From positions 1 through 16,920 of the forward strand of contig CAZYQI010000049.1 in assembly GCA_964649745.1 (NCBI GenBank): a stretch of 16,920 nt of DNA, in the 5' to 3' direction. A program made the translations under genes and the position numbers. The notes under the pieces were generated by a model. The model saw only the letters and a program-made list of their open reading frames with translations, did not search any database and had not been told where the DNA came from. This document shows positions 7,982-14,962 of this stretch, in pieces (position 1 is the stretch's first letter; the number at the start of each line of letters is the position of its first letter). This DNA is from CAZEHS01 sp964649745 (GTDB lineage Bacteria > Bacillota > Clostridia > Peptostreptococcales > Acidaminobacteraceae).

Positions 7982-9545
7982 TCCCGTTCTCCTTTTGTTG
8001 CAATGTAATCACCAGATTCTTAATTGAAAATCCTGCCGCCGGTTCTAAAATACCCAATCCCGCTTCAACCCTCATGCCGGTATACTTACCCGAAAGCCTG
8101 CTGATTGCCTTTTCTAAAACAATTCCGGATCCGTCATCCTCATCCTGCCCTGAGTCTGCACCGTTCTTGGCGACATGTATTGGGGACCGCTGATGCACTA
8201 GCAGCCAGAATTCATAGAATGCTCTGTCGTTTAAAATCCCTAGAGGACATTCTTCTGAGGATTTTAACCAGGAAACGAATTGGGAAAGTTCTACAGCCAC
8301 TACACCGTTTTCTATCATAAATTGGTTCTGATCCAACATTTTCAACAGCAACGTCATGATTGTATGATAATTTACAGCCATCATATGCCGATAGCTCGTC
8401 TGCTGAATATCCGTATCGATTGCCGAAAACCCCTTGGTTTCAACATCCCCGTCATTTCGCTCTACCCGTTGCTTTCCAAAAACCGTAAGTGGCGACCAGG
8501 TGCGTGCCTGTTCCAGATAAAGAAAGGGGTTCGCCAGCTGTCTTGATGCACATAACGGCAACGGTTCCGACAACAGTCGCCCCGTCAGTTGCTCTTTGAA
8601 ATTGAAAGCATTGAGACCCACATGATAGAGAGATTGCTGTGCCGCTCTGAGAGCTGTTGTTTTCAGTACAATACCTTCTTGAAAGAGGTTGCTGTGCTCA
8701 TAATGAACTTCTGAAAGGCGCAGGTTGATTTCCAGAATAAGCTCATAGGCCCTGCGCTCCTTTTCGCCGTTCAAGTCATATTGCAAACGATTCTTCGTAT
8801 CCGCCACAAAGGACTGAAGCTCCTTAAACTCCTCATTCTCACGACCCATCCTGCTGTTGAGGTCTTCAATCACATCTCGAAACCTGTTATATGTCTCATC
8901 TGACACAATACTGCGCTGAATATCGTGGCTAATCTTAACAATTCGATCTTTAAGAGCAATGACATCCATCCGCATTTCATCAATCTGCCGGAGAGCGCTT
9001 GCAAACTCGCCCTTCTCCAATTGCTTTCTCAGAAGAAGCTGGTTGATTGAAAGCGAAAACTCGGCATAAAACTCCCGGGTGGCAAACACCAGCTCCAAAC
9101 CATCGTCATCCAGAATATAGTATTGCGTGCTTACAACAGGATCATACCCCGATGCCTTAAGAATGGCATACGTTACCTGGTCTTCCTTTCCGGTTTCCCA
9201 GTTGAAGAAGGTACGGCTGTTCTTACGGCCACCCGGCGGCCGGAACTCTTCAACAATACTTTTGGCAACCTTTTCGATTTCTGCAGCACCGAGATCATAC
9301 ACGCCTTCGGTTCTGCGGCTCAAGAAATCTGCCAGATTCATTACACTGACCTGATTATTGCGCATCAGCATGTTTTCAAAAAAGAAAAGCAGACTGAGTA
9401 CACCCAGCCCGAAATAGTCGATGGGCCTATTTTCAAGGTCTTTAGCAGTTTTCTTTTCGAGTCTGTATAGAGAATCGAAAAGAGCCAGTCTGCGTATGCG
9501 CTCCCGATATCCTTCCGATATCGCCTGATCATTGATTGTATTCAC
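7965..9545 (-). CDS. jetA: Wadjet JetA, DUF5716-like kleisin subunit
   Basis: A protein of 526 residues that matches the pattern of JetA/DUF5716: an N-terminal helical domain (YRERIRRLALFDSLYRLEKK), then YYILDDDGLELVFATREFYAEF near 145-168, and a long central helical part with charged repeats (about 200-290). By family it is the kleisin that closes the JetC ring and contacts JetB. No ATG is available for the first 60 codons. Two GTG codons are possible: 9545, preceded by GGTGG at five bases spacing, which I chose, and 9554, which would add three residues and has a poorer site. Either start overlaps the end of jetD, which points to translational coupling. No motif suggests enzymatic activity. 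The placement between jetD and jetB and the fit with neighbouring family members make the assignment fairly secure. Confidence 0.85.
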   Translation of the reverse strand: MNTINDQAISEGYRERIRRLALFDSLYRLEKKTAKDLENRPIDYFGLGVLSLLFFFENMLMRNNQVSVMNLADFLSRRTEGVYDLGAAEIEKVAKSIVEEFRPPGGRKNSRTFFNWETGKEDQVTYAILKASGYDPVVSTQYYILDDDGLELVFATREFYAEFSLSINQLLLRKQLEKGEFASALRQIDEMRMDVIALKDRIVKISHDIQRSIVSDETYNRFRDVIEDLNSRMGRENEEFKELQSFVADTKNRLQYDLNGEKERRAYELILEINLRLSEVHYEHSNLFQEGIVLKTTALRAAQQSLYHVGLNAFNFKEQLTGRLLSEPLPLCASRQLANPFLYLEQARTWSPLTVFGKQRVERNDGDVETKGFSAIDTDIQQTSYRHMMAVNYHTIMTLLLKMLDQNQFMIENGVVAVELSQFVSWLKSSEECPLGILNDRAFYEFWLLVHQRSPIHVAKNGADSGQDEDDGSGIVLEKAISRLSGKYTGMRVEAGLGILEPAAGFSIKNLVITLQQKENGNEPIQ

Positions 9546-10587
9546 AGTAACCACCGCTTTCTTTCAGAGCCTCATTATAATCTTCCGTCGACAAGGCTTC
9601 CTGAGGCAGATACAGACCTCTTTCAAGGATGGATTCCAGCTTTTCAGTTTCTTCTTGGGTGAAGAACGAACAGAACGCCATCAGAGCGTCGCGGTTAAAA
9701 CGCTGCGTTTCTTTTCCCGGTGAGGGATTCTTGCGCATCAGTGCCCTGTATAACCCTATAGCTGGAACCGCCCCGGTACGGCTGTATGTAGCATGCCAAA
9801 TGCTTATACCTTCATAGTCCAGATCTCCGTAATAGTGGTATTCGTGCGACCTAGAGCCTAAGCTTTCAATACCAAGCTGTCTTGGAAACTCGGAGATACC
9901 CGCTGTAATTTTCCAACCGGCGCCATACAAATACGTGTGATAAGGACCGTTATTGGCTAACGCCATCAGTCGGTACCATACGGCCTTATTTTCTATAATC
10001 AGATGTCGCCACCGTGGACTATTGGGCACACAAATCGGAAGCAATGTTCTGCCGAACATAACCGGGTCTGGCATTGGATCTGGTTTCATTTCGCTCCAAA
10101 TTCCAATGCGCTCCAGCAGCGCCTTTCCTCCTTCATATTCAATCCACTTTTCATTGCCAACCATGCGCCAGGAAAGTTCCGGCAAACTCATGGTGGTCCA
10201 ATCCTCAGTGCAGTTATCCAAATACCGGCTCACCGCTTCTACCCACGACTTATCCAGAATCCACCGTGCTTCTCCCAGGTTGTTATAAGAAGTCAGAGAA
10301 ACGCGAGGATTCATGTGCTGCTGTTGGCGGCTCCTTTCAAGAACCAAATCGCGCTGAATCCGCCGCCTTTGTATCCTCCAGCGGTTTGCAAGCGTAATTT
10401 GATGTCGTTCAGTAAAACCATGACTCTTAACCGGCGCTAGAATATCCTCTGCTTCCAACTGCCGTACCGCCTCGACGAATTCCAAAAAACTATAATTGCC
10501 GGAAACCAGGGTTCTCAGCTCCAGTTCTCCGATTGTGGCTTTTTTATGGTTTTGAAGAATCAGAGTCAGTTGTTCATGTAAGTTCAT
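9529..10587 (-). CDS. jetD: Wadjet JetD, Toprim-domain nuclease subunit
   Basis: A 352-residue protein with an N-terminal helical/winged part and a C-terminal Toprim domain. The acidic metal-binding residues expected of JetD are visible: glutamate in LIIENKAVWYRL (E199) and the DxD in YYGDLDYEG (D255, D257). In Wadjet systems JetD is the topoisomerase VI-like nuclease that cuts DNA after the SMC complex has extruded it. The ATG at 10587 has GAGG five bases upstream and lies 10 bases after the yhcG stop. A reading frame starting at 10647 would overlap yhcG by 50 bases and has no better site, so I rejected that start. The gene comes first of the four jet genes, before jetA, in contrast to the jetABCD order of the type I system. 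Confidence 0.9.
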   Translation of the reverse strand: MNLHEQLTLILQNHKKATIGELELRTLVSGNYSFLEFVEAVRQLEAEDILAPVKSHGFTERHQITLANRWRIQRRRIQRDLVLERSRQQQHMNPRVSLTSYNNLGEARWILDKSWVEAVSRYLDNCTEDWTTMSLPELSWRMVGNEKWIEYEGGKALLERIGIWSEMKPDPMPDPVMFGRTLLPICVPNSPRWRHLIIENKAVWYRLMALANNGPYHTYLYGAGWKITAGISEFPRQLGIESLGSRSHEYHYYGDLDYEGISIWHATYSRTGAVPAIGLYRALMRKNPSPGKETQRFNRDALMAFCSFFTQEETEKLESILERGLYLPQEALSTEDYNEALKESGGYCEYNQ

Positions 10588-10597
10588 AGTTTCCTCA

Positions 10598-11338
10598 TCA
10601 GAGCTTGTTCTCTTGCTCCAAAAGCTCACATTCCATTTCCAGTTCACGCTTGAGTTCTTCTTCTGTTGGTAGGTATAACTTATACTTTGATGCGAAGATC
10701 TGTGTGTTTTCCTCCGAAAGCGTGTATTTCACCACTGACTCACTCTTATCGGCACAGAGAACAATTCCAATGGGTGGATTATCCCCTTCATTTTTCATTT
10801 CGCGGGTATAGTAGTTCACATACATCTGCATCTGTCCTAGGTCCTGATGGGTTAAATCGCCAATTTTCAAATCAATCAGGACGAAGCACTTGAGAATGTA
10901 GTTGTAGAATACCAGATCAATGAAGAAATGCCTGCCATCAAATGTAATCCGCTTCTGCCTTGCGACAAATGAAAAACCACGGCCCAACTCCAGCAAGAAT
11001 TTTTGAAGATGTTCTATCAGGGCCTGTTCTAAATCCTTTTCAAACAAGCTTGGGGATTGCTCTAATCCTAAAAATTCAAGCACATAAGGATCCCGGATAA
11101 TATCCTCAGGCAATATCGCTCTTTCCAGTGCTTTGATTTCATCTCTGACTGGCTCTTTTTCTTTACTCGACAGAATCCTTTCGTAGAAAAATGAGTTGAT
11201 TTGTCTTTCAAGCTGGCGAGTGCTCCTGTTTGCCGTTGCGCATTCTTCCAAATAGAACTGTCTGGCGTTCTCATTTTCTACCCGCATTATTAAACGATAG
11301 TGTGTCCAGTTCAATTCGCTACGCAGTGCGTAGCTATT
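10598..11338 (-). pseudogene. yhcG: YhcG/DUF1016 C-terminal PDDEXK nuclease domain, cut off by an in-frame stop
   Basis: This is the second part of a YhcG-type protein. The frame continues without shift from the N-terminal piece at 11339-11608, and the full frame (336 residues with one internal stop) has the normal size of the family. After the TAA the frame reads NSYALRSELNWTHYRL, a well-conserved join in this family, so nothing but the stop is wrong. The nuclease domain has the expected elements: FIDLVFYN (aspartate), FVLIDLKIG (a DxK in place of ExK) and GQMQMYVNYY. The only start near the break is a TTG at 11314 without a visible ribosome binding site. So the domain may be unmade, or made by readthrough or weak reinitiation. 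The family is linked to defence loci and restriction systems. It lies 10 bases before jetD, in the same operon. Confidence 0.75.
11318..11334. other. Hairpin directly after the yhcG stop codon
   Basis: A perfect 7-bp stem GCTACGC with a three-base loop and its complement GCGTAGC begins four bases after the in-frame TAA of yhcG on the minus strand. There is no T-tract, so it is not a classical terminator. It encodes part of the conserved YALRS linker and may be coincidental, but its position suits a readthrough or reinitiation element. Confidence 0.4.
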
Positions 11339-11608
11339 TTAAAAAGACAAATAAAACTGACGCATATTTTTTAAATTGGCTTCAGTGAAGCCTTTTCCAA
11401 ATTCTGTGGTCAGTTGAATTGACAATGCTTTCAATAAGCCGGTTCCATACTCAGCCCGCTCATCTCCGCCCTGTCTTTCAACGATGCTTTTACCAATATT
11501 CCAATAGGCTTCCACCATGGCAAAATTCACTGCCGAATATGCCTTTGCTCTAGCCGACTCTAAAATATGTTTTATGTCATGGTACAAACCTTGATTTGTT
11601 AACTCCAT
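11339..11608 (-). CDS. yhcG: YhcG/DUF1016 N-terminal domain (first part of split gene)
   Basis: An 89-residue frame with the features of the DUF1016 N-terminal domain: HILESARAKAYSAVNFAMVEAYWNIGKSIVE at 15-45, YGTGLLKALS, and the family signature FSxxNLKNMRQFYLSF in the form FTEANLKNMRQFYLSF at its end. It stops at a TAA exactly where intact homologues continue into the WTHYR segment and the PDDEXK nuclease domain. The ATG at 11608 has GAGGTG seven bases upstream and a good promoter 40 bases further up. It is the first gene of the operon that continues with jetD, jetA, jetB and jetC. Alone, the piece lacks the nuclease. It may act as a DNA- or partner-binding domain, or simply be the remnant of a nonsense mutation. 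Confidence 0.75.
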   Translation of the reverse strand: MELTNQGLYHDIKHILESARAKAYSAVNFAMVEAYWNIGKSIVERQGGDERAEYGTGLLKALSIQLTTEFGKGFTEANLKNMRQFYLSF

Positions 11609-11645
11609 TAAGACACCTCATTCCATCATTGATCTATTGTTCTTT

Positions 11646-11674
11646 ATTATATCAGGGTAGATATTCACTGTCAC
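11646..11674 (-). promoter_or_regulatory. Promoter of the yhcG-jetDABC operon
   Basis: On the minus strand GTGACA (11674-11669) and a perfect TATAAT (11651-11646) are 17 bases apart. The expected start of transcription is near 11639, giving a leader of about 30 bases before the yhcG start. No other promoter-like sequence was noticed between the genes down to jetC. Confidence 0.75.
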
Positions 11675-11713
11675 TTGATCGCCAGGCTACTCCTCTTTTC
11701 GGTTTGAAGATTC

Positions 11714-11752
11714 CTAAAATAAATTGGCCCAGTTACTACCCCACTGGACCAA
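11714..11752 (-). terminator. Rho-independent terminator upstream of the Wadjet operon
   Basis: On the minus strand TTGGTCCAGT, a nine-base loop, and ACTGGGCCAA form a 10-bp stem with one G-U pair (11752-11743 and 11733-11724), followed by TTTATTTTA. It would end transcripts coming from rhuM and shield the Wadjet promoter, which lies about 40 bases further on. Confidence 0.7.
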
Positions 11753-11940
11753 CATATATACCACCATATTATGTTATAACTCGTCTACACACACGGTATC
11801 CGAATCCAATCCCTCACCGAAACGCCCTCAACTTCCTCTTTATTCCTGAAATCAGCACCTGCAAGTGAAAAGTTTAAAAGCCTCGCATTCATTGAAAAAT
11901 CAAGTATTACAAGTTTTTTCGACGTAGTCTTATTACGCGG

Positions 11941-12008
11941 TGCCTCGAGTAGATAAAAATGATGTCGTGAAGACCCACTGGTTTCTTGGCGGATGGATGT
12001 ATTACAAT
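11941..12008 (-). repeat. Island repeat, copy B (decayed)
   Basis: Positions 11941-12008 align with 1408-1477 at roughly 70 percent identity by eye, including the shared blocks AAAATGATGTC and CTTGGCGGA. On the minus strand the adjoining sequence reads GLHDIIFIYSRHRVIRLRRK, a worn version of the HVERVV(K/R)LE tail with the V-E codons lost. It separates rhuM from the Wadjet part. Apart from this copy, the terminator and the promoter, the stretch 11609-12047 holds no gene I can support. Confidence 0.5.
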
Positions 12009-12047
12009 TGCTCATTAAACTGACATCAGATTAGACACTATATAATA

Positions 12048-13088
12048 CTACATTTTTTCATTTTTAGAATCTTTGATTAATCGATCAAAGTCAGATTGGA
12101 ACAATCTGTCCTGTATAACGCGGTATTTTTCAAACTCACTTTCGGCATGCACTTTGGCAATTTCTGCAGTCACCTTTCCTGCGTCTTGTAAAACTTCACG
12201 GTCAGTCGCTTCAATAAATCGGTTCAACCGAGTTTCCCAATCATGCATGGTCATAGGTATATGTCGAAGTGCCATATCCTCTGCAACATCCAAATAAGCA
12301 GAAACAAGTCTCTGTAATTGCACCATTTCAGATTCATTCAGATAGTTTTTGGCAACCGAAACATCAAATTTTTGAATTTTACCATTAGGGGCATCCTTCC
12401 AATTTGTCAATCCCATATGGTTTTTTTCGGCATTAGCACGGCTATAGATAACTTCTGCAGCCGTTTGACCATGAATTGCCCAATGTAGTTTATTTTGTAT
12501 AGTTGAAAAAAAACGCCGTGTAGCATTTGCGTTTACATCATAATCGATGGCTGTTGCATATATATCCGTGATTTTTTGATAGAATTTTCTTTCACTCAAT
12601 CGGATTTCACGAATACGCTGTAATTGTTCTTCAAAGTATTGCTCCGTTAGAATAGATCCTCCGTTTTTCAGACGTTCATCATCCATTGCAAATCCTTTAA
12701 TGGTAAAATCCTTTACAATATGATTTGCCCATTTACGAAACTGTATGGCACGTTCATTGTTTACTTTAAATCCAATGGCGATAATCATTTGTAGGTTGTA
12801 ATGCTTTACTTCCCGATTTACCTGACGCACACCTTCAGTTTGAACTATTCGGAAATTCCTAATCGTTGCTTCAGTCTCAAGTTCATAATCAGAGAATATT
12901 TTAGCTATATGCTCATTGATTGTTGATATCTCTACATCATAAAGCGTTGCCAACATCTTTTGTGTAAGCCAAATATTCTCTTCTTCATATCTCATTTCAA
13001 AGCTTTGAGAATTATCACCTGTTGCTGCGATGTATGTTAGGTATTCAGCTGCACTCGATCGAATTGCAATATCATTTTTCTTCTTCAC
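12048..13088 (-). CDS. rhuM: RhuM family protein
   Basis: A 346-residue member of the RhuM (virulence protein) family, recognised from the near-canonical start KKNDIAIRSSAAEYLTYIAA, the segment IWLTQKMLATLYDVEISTINEH (an ANT/Bro-like DNA-binding part), NFRIVQTEGVRQVNREVKHYNLQMIIAIGFKVNNERAIQFRKWA, and the later TNWKDAPNGKI block. RhuM was named from a Salmonella pathogenicity island, but its biochemical function is not established. It is frequent on mobile islands next to restriction and toxin genes. I chose the GTG at 13088, because AAAGGG precedes it and the family begins there. An upstream ATG at 13169 would add 27 residues unlike the family and would include the promoter. The gene is alone between copy B and copy C of the boundary repeat. 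Confidence 0.85.
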   Translation of the reverse strand: MKKKNDIAIRSSAAEYLTYIAATGDNSQSFEMRYEEENIWLTQKMLATLYDVEISTINEHIAKIFSDYELETEATIRNFRIVQTEGVRQVNREVKHYNLQMIIAIGFKVNNERAIQFRKWANHIVKDFTIKGFAMDDERLKNGGSILTEQYFEEQLQRIREIRLSERKFYQKITDIYATAIDYDVNANATRRFFSTIQNKLHWAIHGQTAAEVIYSRANAEKNHMGLTNWKDAPNGKIQKFDVSVAKNYLNESEMVQLQRLVSAYLDVAEDMALRHIPMTMHDWETRLNRFIEATDREVLQDAGKVTAEIAKVHAESEFEKYRVIQDRLFQSDFDRLIKDSKNEKM

Positions 13089-13109
13089 AAGCTCAACCCT
13101 TTCATGTTT

Positions 13110-13138
13110 ATATAATTTAATCCAAAATATGTGTGTAA
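13110..13138 (-). promoter_or_regulatory. Promoter of rhuM
   Basis: On the minus strand TTACAC (13138-13133) and TTATAT (13115-13110) are 17 bases apart. This leaves a leader of only about 15 bases before the GTG start at 13088, which supports that start over the ATG at 13169. Confidence 0.5.
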
Positions 13139-13191
13139 TAAGTTTATCACAATGCATGCTTAAGAACAAACGTTCTATATTGAACTATGTA

Positions 13192-13229
13192 AACAAAATA
13201 CCACTGAATGTCATCTGAACATTCAGTGG
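13192..13229 (-). terminator. Terminator after the rlmD-like tail
   Basis: CCACTGAATGT (13201-13211) and its perfect complement (13219-13229) form an 11-bp stem with a seven-base loop, followed on the minus strand by TATTTTGTTT. It lies 27 bases beyond the stop codon of the HVERVVRLEKR tail, so it is probably the native terminator of the former host gene rather than that of rhuM, which lies downstream. Confidence 0.6.
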
Positions 13230-13255
13230 CTTCCGATTACTCTATTTACTCATTT

Positions 13256-13292
13256 TTACCGCTTCTCCAACCTAACCACACGCTCCACATGC
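13256..13292 (-). repeat. Island boundary repeat, copy C (rlmD-like 3' end with own terminator)
   Basis: Positions 13264-13292 are the right partner of the 29-bp direct repeat at 1382-1410. The minus strand reads HVERVVRLEKR and a TAA at 13256-13258, followed by the terminator above. The two mismatches between the copies are one silent change and one K/R change, as expected if both descend from a coding sequence. Upstream of the tail, at 13293-13439, no methyltransferase gene or other gene is seen. Confidence 0.55.
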
Positions 13293-13439
13293 ACACTGTG
13301 ATTAAGCTGATTCCCATATAAAACCTTCTAAAATTGAAGAGTGAACCGTGTGACATCTTAGCTGTTACAACCGAATGGCGTATATATTACTTACTCCTAA
13401 CAAAAAGAAGCACACGCCAATTTGAATCGTATCGAATTT

Positions 13440-14828
13440 CTATAAAAAACACATCGGATTTGGCTCTGGATCATCCAGAAGTGTTTCTAGAATTCGCAGT
13501 CCCCGGTCCAGCTCTGCTAAGGTGGCTGTACCGGAAAGGGATATCCTTACTGCTGGCGGAACCGCTGCGCTGCCGACTGCGAATTTCTCGGCGCAGAATA
13601 CCTGCACGCCTGCAGCCCGGGCAGATTTTTCAAATTCCGATCCTATGCGGCCATCTGGGAGCGACAGCCAAGCGAAGAACCCGTTTTCTCGGACCTTTAC
13701 ATCGAATCGTCCCAGTCTTTCGGCAGCAAGCTTTGAGCGTAGGGCTGCCTCTCCCTGTTTCATGGCGATGGCCTTTTCGCCATAGCCGCCGTCGATTAGG
13801 CGGGTGATAATCTCTGCATTGATCGGAGAGGCCATCCAGGTGGTGTTTAAGAGTCCGTTTTCGACAGCCATCCTGTAGGCAGATGGGACCTTGACGAATG
13901 AGATGCGGAAACCTGGACCCAGTAGCTTGGATGTTCCGCCAACGTAGATTCCGTGCTCGGGAACAAGGGCACAGACCGGCGATCTTTCGATAGCGCTGGT
14001 ATAGCTGTATGCGTCGTCCTCCAGAAGTATAAGATTATGCTTTCTAATGATGTCGGCAATTTCTTCCCTTCGAGATTCCGTCATGAAACCGGTTGTGGGG
14101 TTCTGTACCTCTGGCATCAGGTATATACCTTTGATTTCTTCACCCTTGCATGCGTTTCGAAGACCTTCTGCACTCATGCCTTCCGGTGTAATGTCTATTG
14201 GTATCAGACGAAGTCCGATGAGCGCGGCCAGGCTCTTGAATCCCGGATATGTCAGGGCATCCACCGCAATGCGATCCCCAGGGGTGAATAATGCCAGCAG
14301 GCAGCTGGCAAGCGCATTCTGGCTTCCTGCCGTGATGATGACATCTTCGGCTTCGCAGAGTACACCAAACCGTTTTAACCACTCCGCCCCAATTTCCCGG
14401 TGATGACGGTATCCTCCCATTTCGGGGTACTGGATCAGTCTTTCCACGTTGAGCTTAGGAAGCATCTCCTGCACCCATCCGGCCAGAATAGAGTCCTGAC
14501 AGGATAAAGGAAGAACCTGACCCATATCGATGATGCCGCTGTGATGCTGTTCACTGACCAGTGAAAGGGATACCCGAGTGTCGGATGACACGAAGGTTCC
14601 CCGACCTACGACCCCGTGGATGAGTCCCTTCAGTTCACAGGCCCTAAAGGCTCTAGCAACGGTACTGAGGTTGATGCCCAATCGATCCGCCAATTCCCTT
14701 TGTGGAGGCAGTTTTTCACCGGGCTGAAGGCAGCCGCTTCGGATGTCGGATTCAAGCGCTTCAATCAGGGAGCTTCCGATCGAACGCGTATTCAAAATCA
14801 AGGTTGGAAACCATTGTTTATTCTCCAC
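13440..14828 (-). CDS. MocR/GntR-family PLP-dependent transcriptional regulator
   Basis: A 462-residue MocR-type regulator: an N-terminal GntR winged helix (about 20-80, with LPPQRELADRLGINLSTVARAF and the wing GVVGRGTFV) fused to a fold-type I aminotransferase-like domain. The PLP lysine is visible in GGTSKLLGPGFR (K301), together with NPT at 243-245 and the EDDAY segment at 270-274. In the family the PLP domain senses an amine, amino acid or the cofactor, and the dimer binds direct repeats. I chose the GTG at 14828, preceded by AGGAGG at four bases spacing. The ATG at 14903 would add an odd leader over the promoter region. The gene diverges from the decarboxylase at 14963, which is its likely target. 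The effector is unknown. Confidence 0.9.
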   Translation of the reverse strand: MENKQWFPTLILNTRSIGSSLIEALESDIRSGCLQPGEKLPPQRELADRLGINLSTVARAFRACELKGLIHGVVGRGTFVSSDTRVSLSLVSEQHHSGIIDMGQVLPLSCQDSILAGWVQEMLPKLNVERLIQYPEMGGYRHHREIGAEWLKRFGVLCEAEDVIITAGSQNALASCLLALFTPGDRIAVDALTYPGFKSLAALIGLRLIPIDITPEGMSAEGLRNACKGEEIKGIYLMPEVQNPTTGFMTESRREEIADIIRKHNLILLEDDAYSYTSAIERSPVCALVPEHGIYVGGTSKLLGPGFRISFVKVPSAYRMAVENGLLNTTWMASPINAEIITRLIDGGYGEKAIAMKQGEAALRSKLAAERLGRFDVKVRENGFFAWLSLPDGRIGSEFEKSARAAGVQVFCAEKFAVGSAAVPPAVRISLSGTATLAELDRGLRILETLLDDPEPNPMCFL

Positions 14829-14874
14829 TGTACCTCCTAAAAACGAATGATGAAAAAGCAACAAAACATTGTTA

Positions 14875-14907
14875 TGCACACAATAATACCATTGACTGCA
14901 CACAATA
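14875..14907. promoter_or_regulatory. Direct-repeat operator, probable MocR sites
   Basis: TGCACACAATA occurs twice, at 14875-14885 and 14897-14907, with a period of 22 bp (about two helical turns). The first copy lies upstream of the -35 box of the decarboxylase promoter and the second lies inside its spacer. Direct repeats of this kind are typical binding sites of MocR regulators such as GabR and PdxR. Confidence 0.6.
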
Positions 14908-14920
14908 TCAAGCTTACACT
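14892..14920 (+). promoter_or_regulatory. Promoter of the PLP decarboxylase gene
   Basis: TTGACT (14892-14897) and TACACT (14915-14920) are separated by exactly 17 bases. The leader of about 35 bases ends in AAGGAGGG before the ATG at 14963. Confidence 0.65.
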
Positions 14921-14962
14921 GATGACATAACCATACAATTATGCAATCAAGGAGGGTTTAAT

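Noticed and set aside
2778..9545. MukBEF or MksBEF housekeeping condensin
   Set aside because: The adjacent Toprim protein of the JetD type and the defence-like surroundings fit Wadjet. The subunits look like DUF5716 and DUF6063 rather than MukF and MukE.
10588..10647. N-terminal extension of jetD to 10647
   Set aside because: It would overlap yhcG by 50 bases, while the ATG at 10587 has a well-placed GAGG.
11785..12015. A minus-strand open frame of 76 codons across repeat copy B
   Set aside because: It has no family resemblance, and another frame of the same DNA encodes the decayed rlmD-like tail. It is better read as scar sequence.
13089..13169. N-terminal extension of rhuM to the ATG at 13169
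   Set aside because: The extra residues do not resemble the family and would cover a promoter-like sequence at 13110-13138.
14829..14903. N-terminal extension of the MocR gene to 14903
   Set aside because: The GTG at 14828 follows AGGAGG, and the extension would run into the operator repeats of the divergent promoter.
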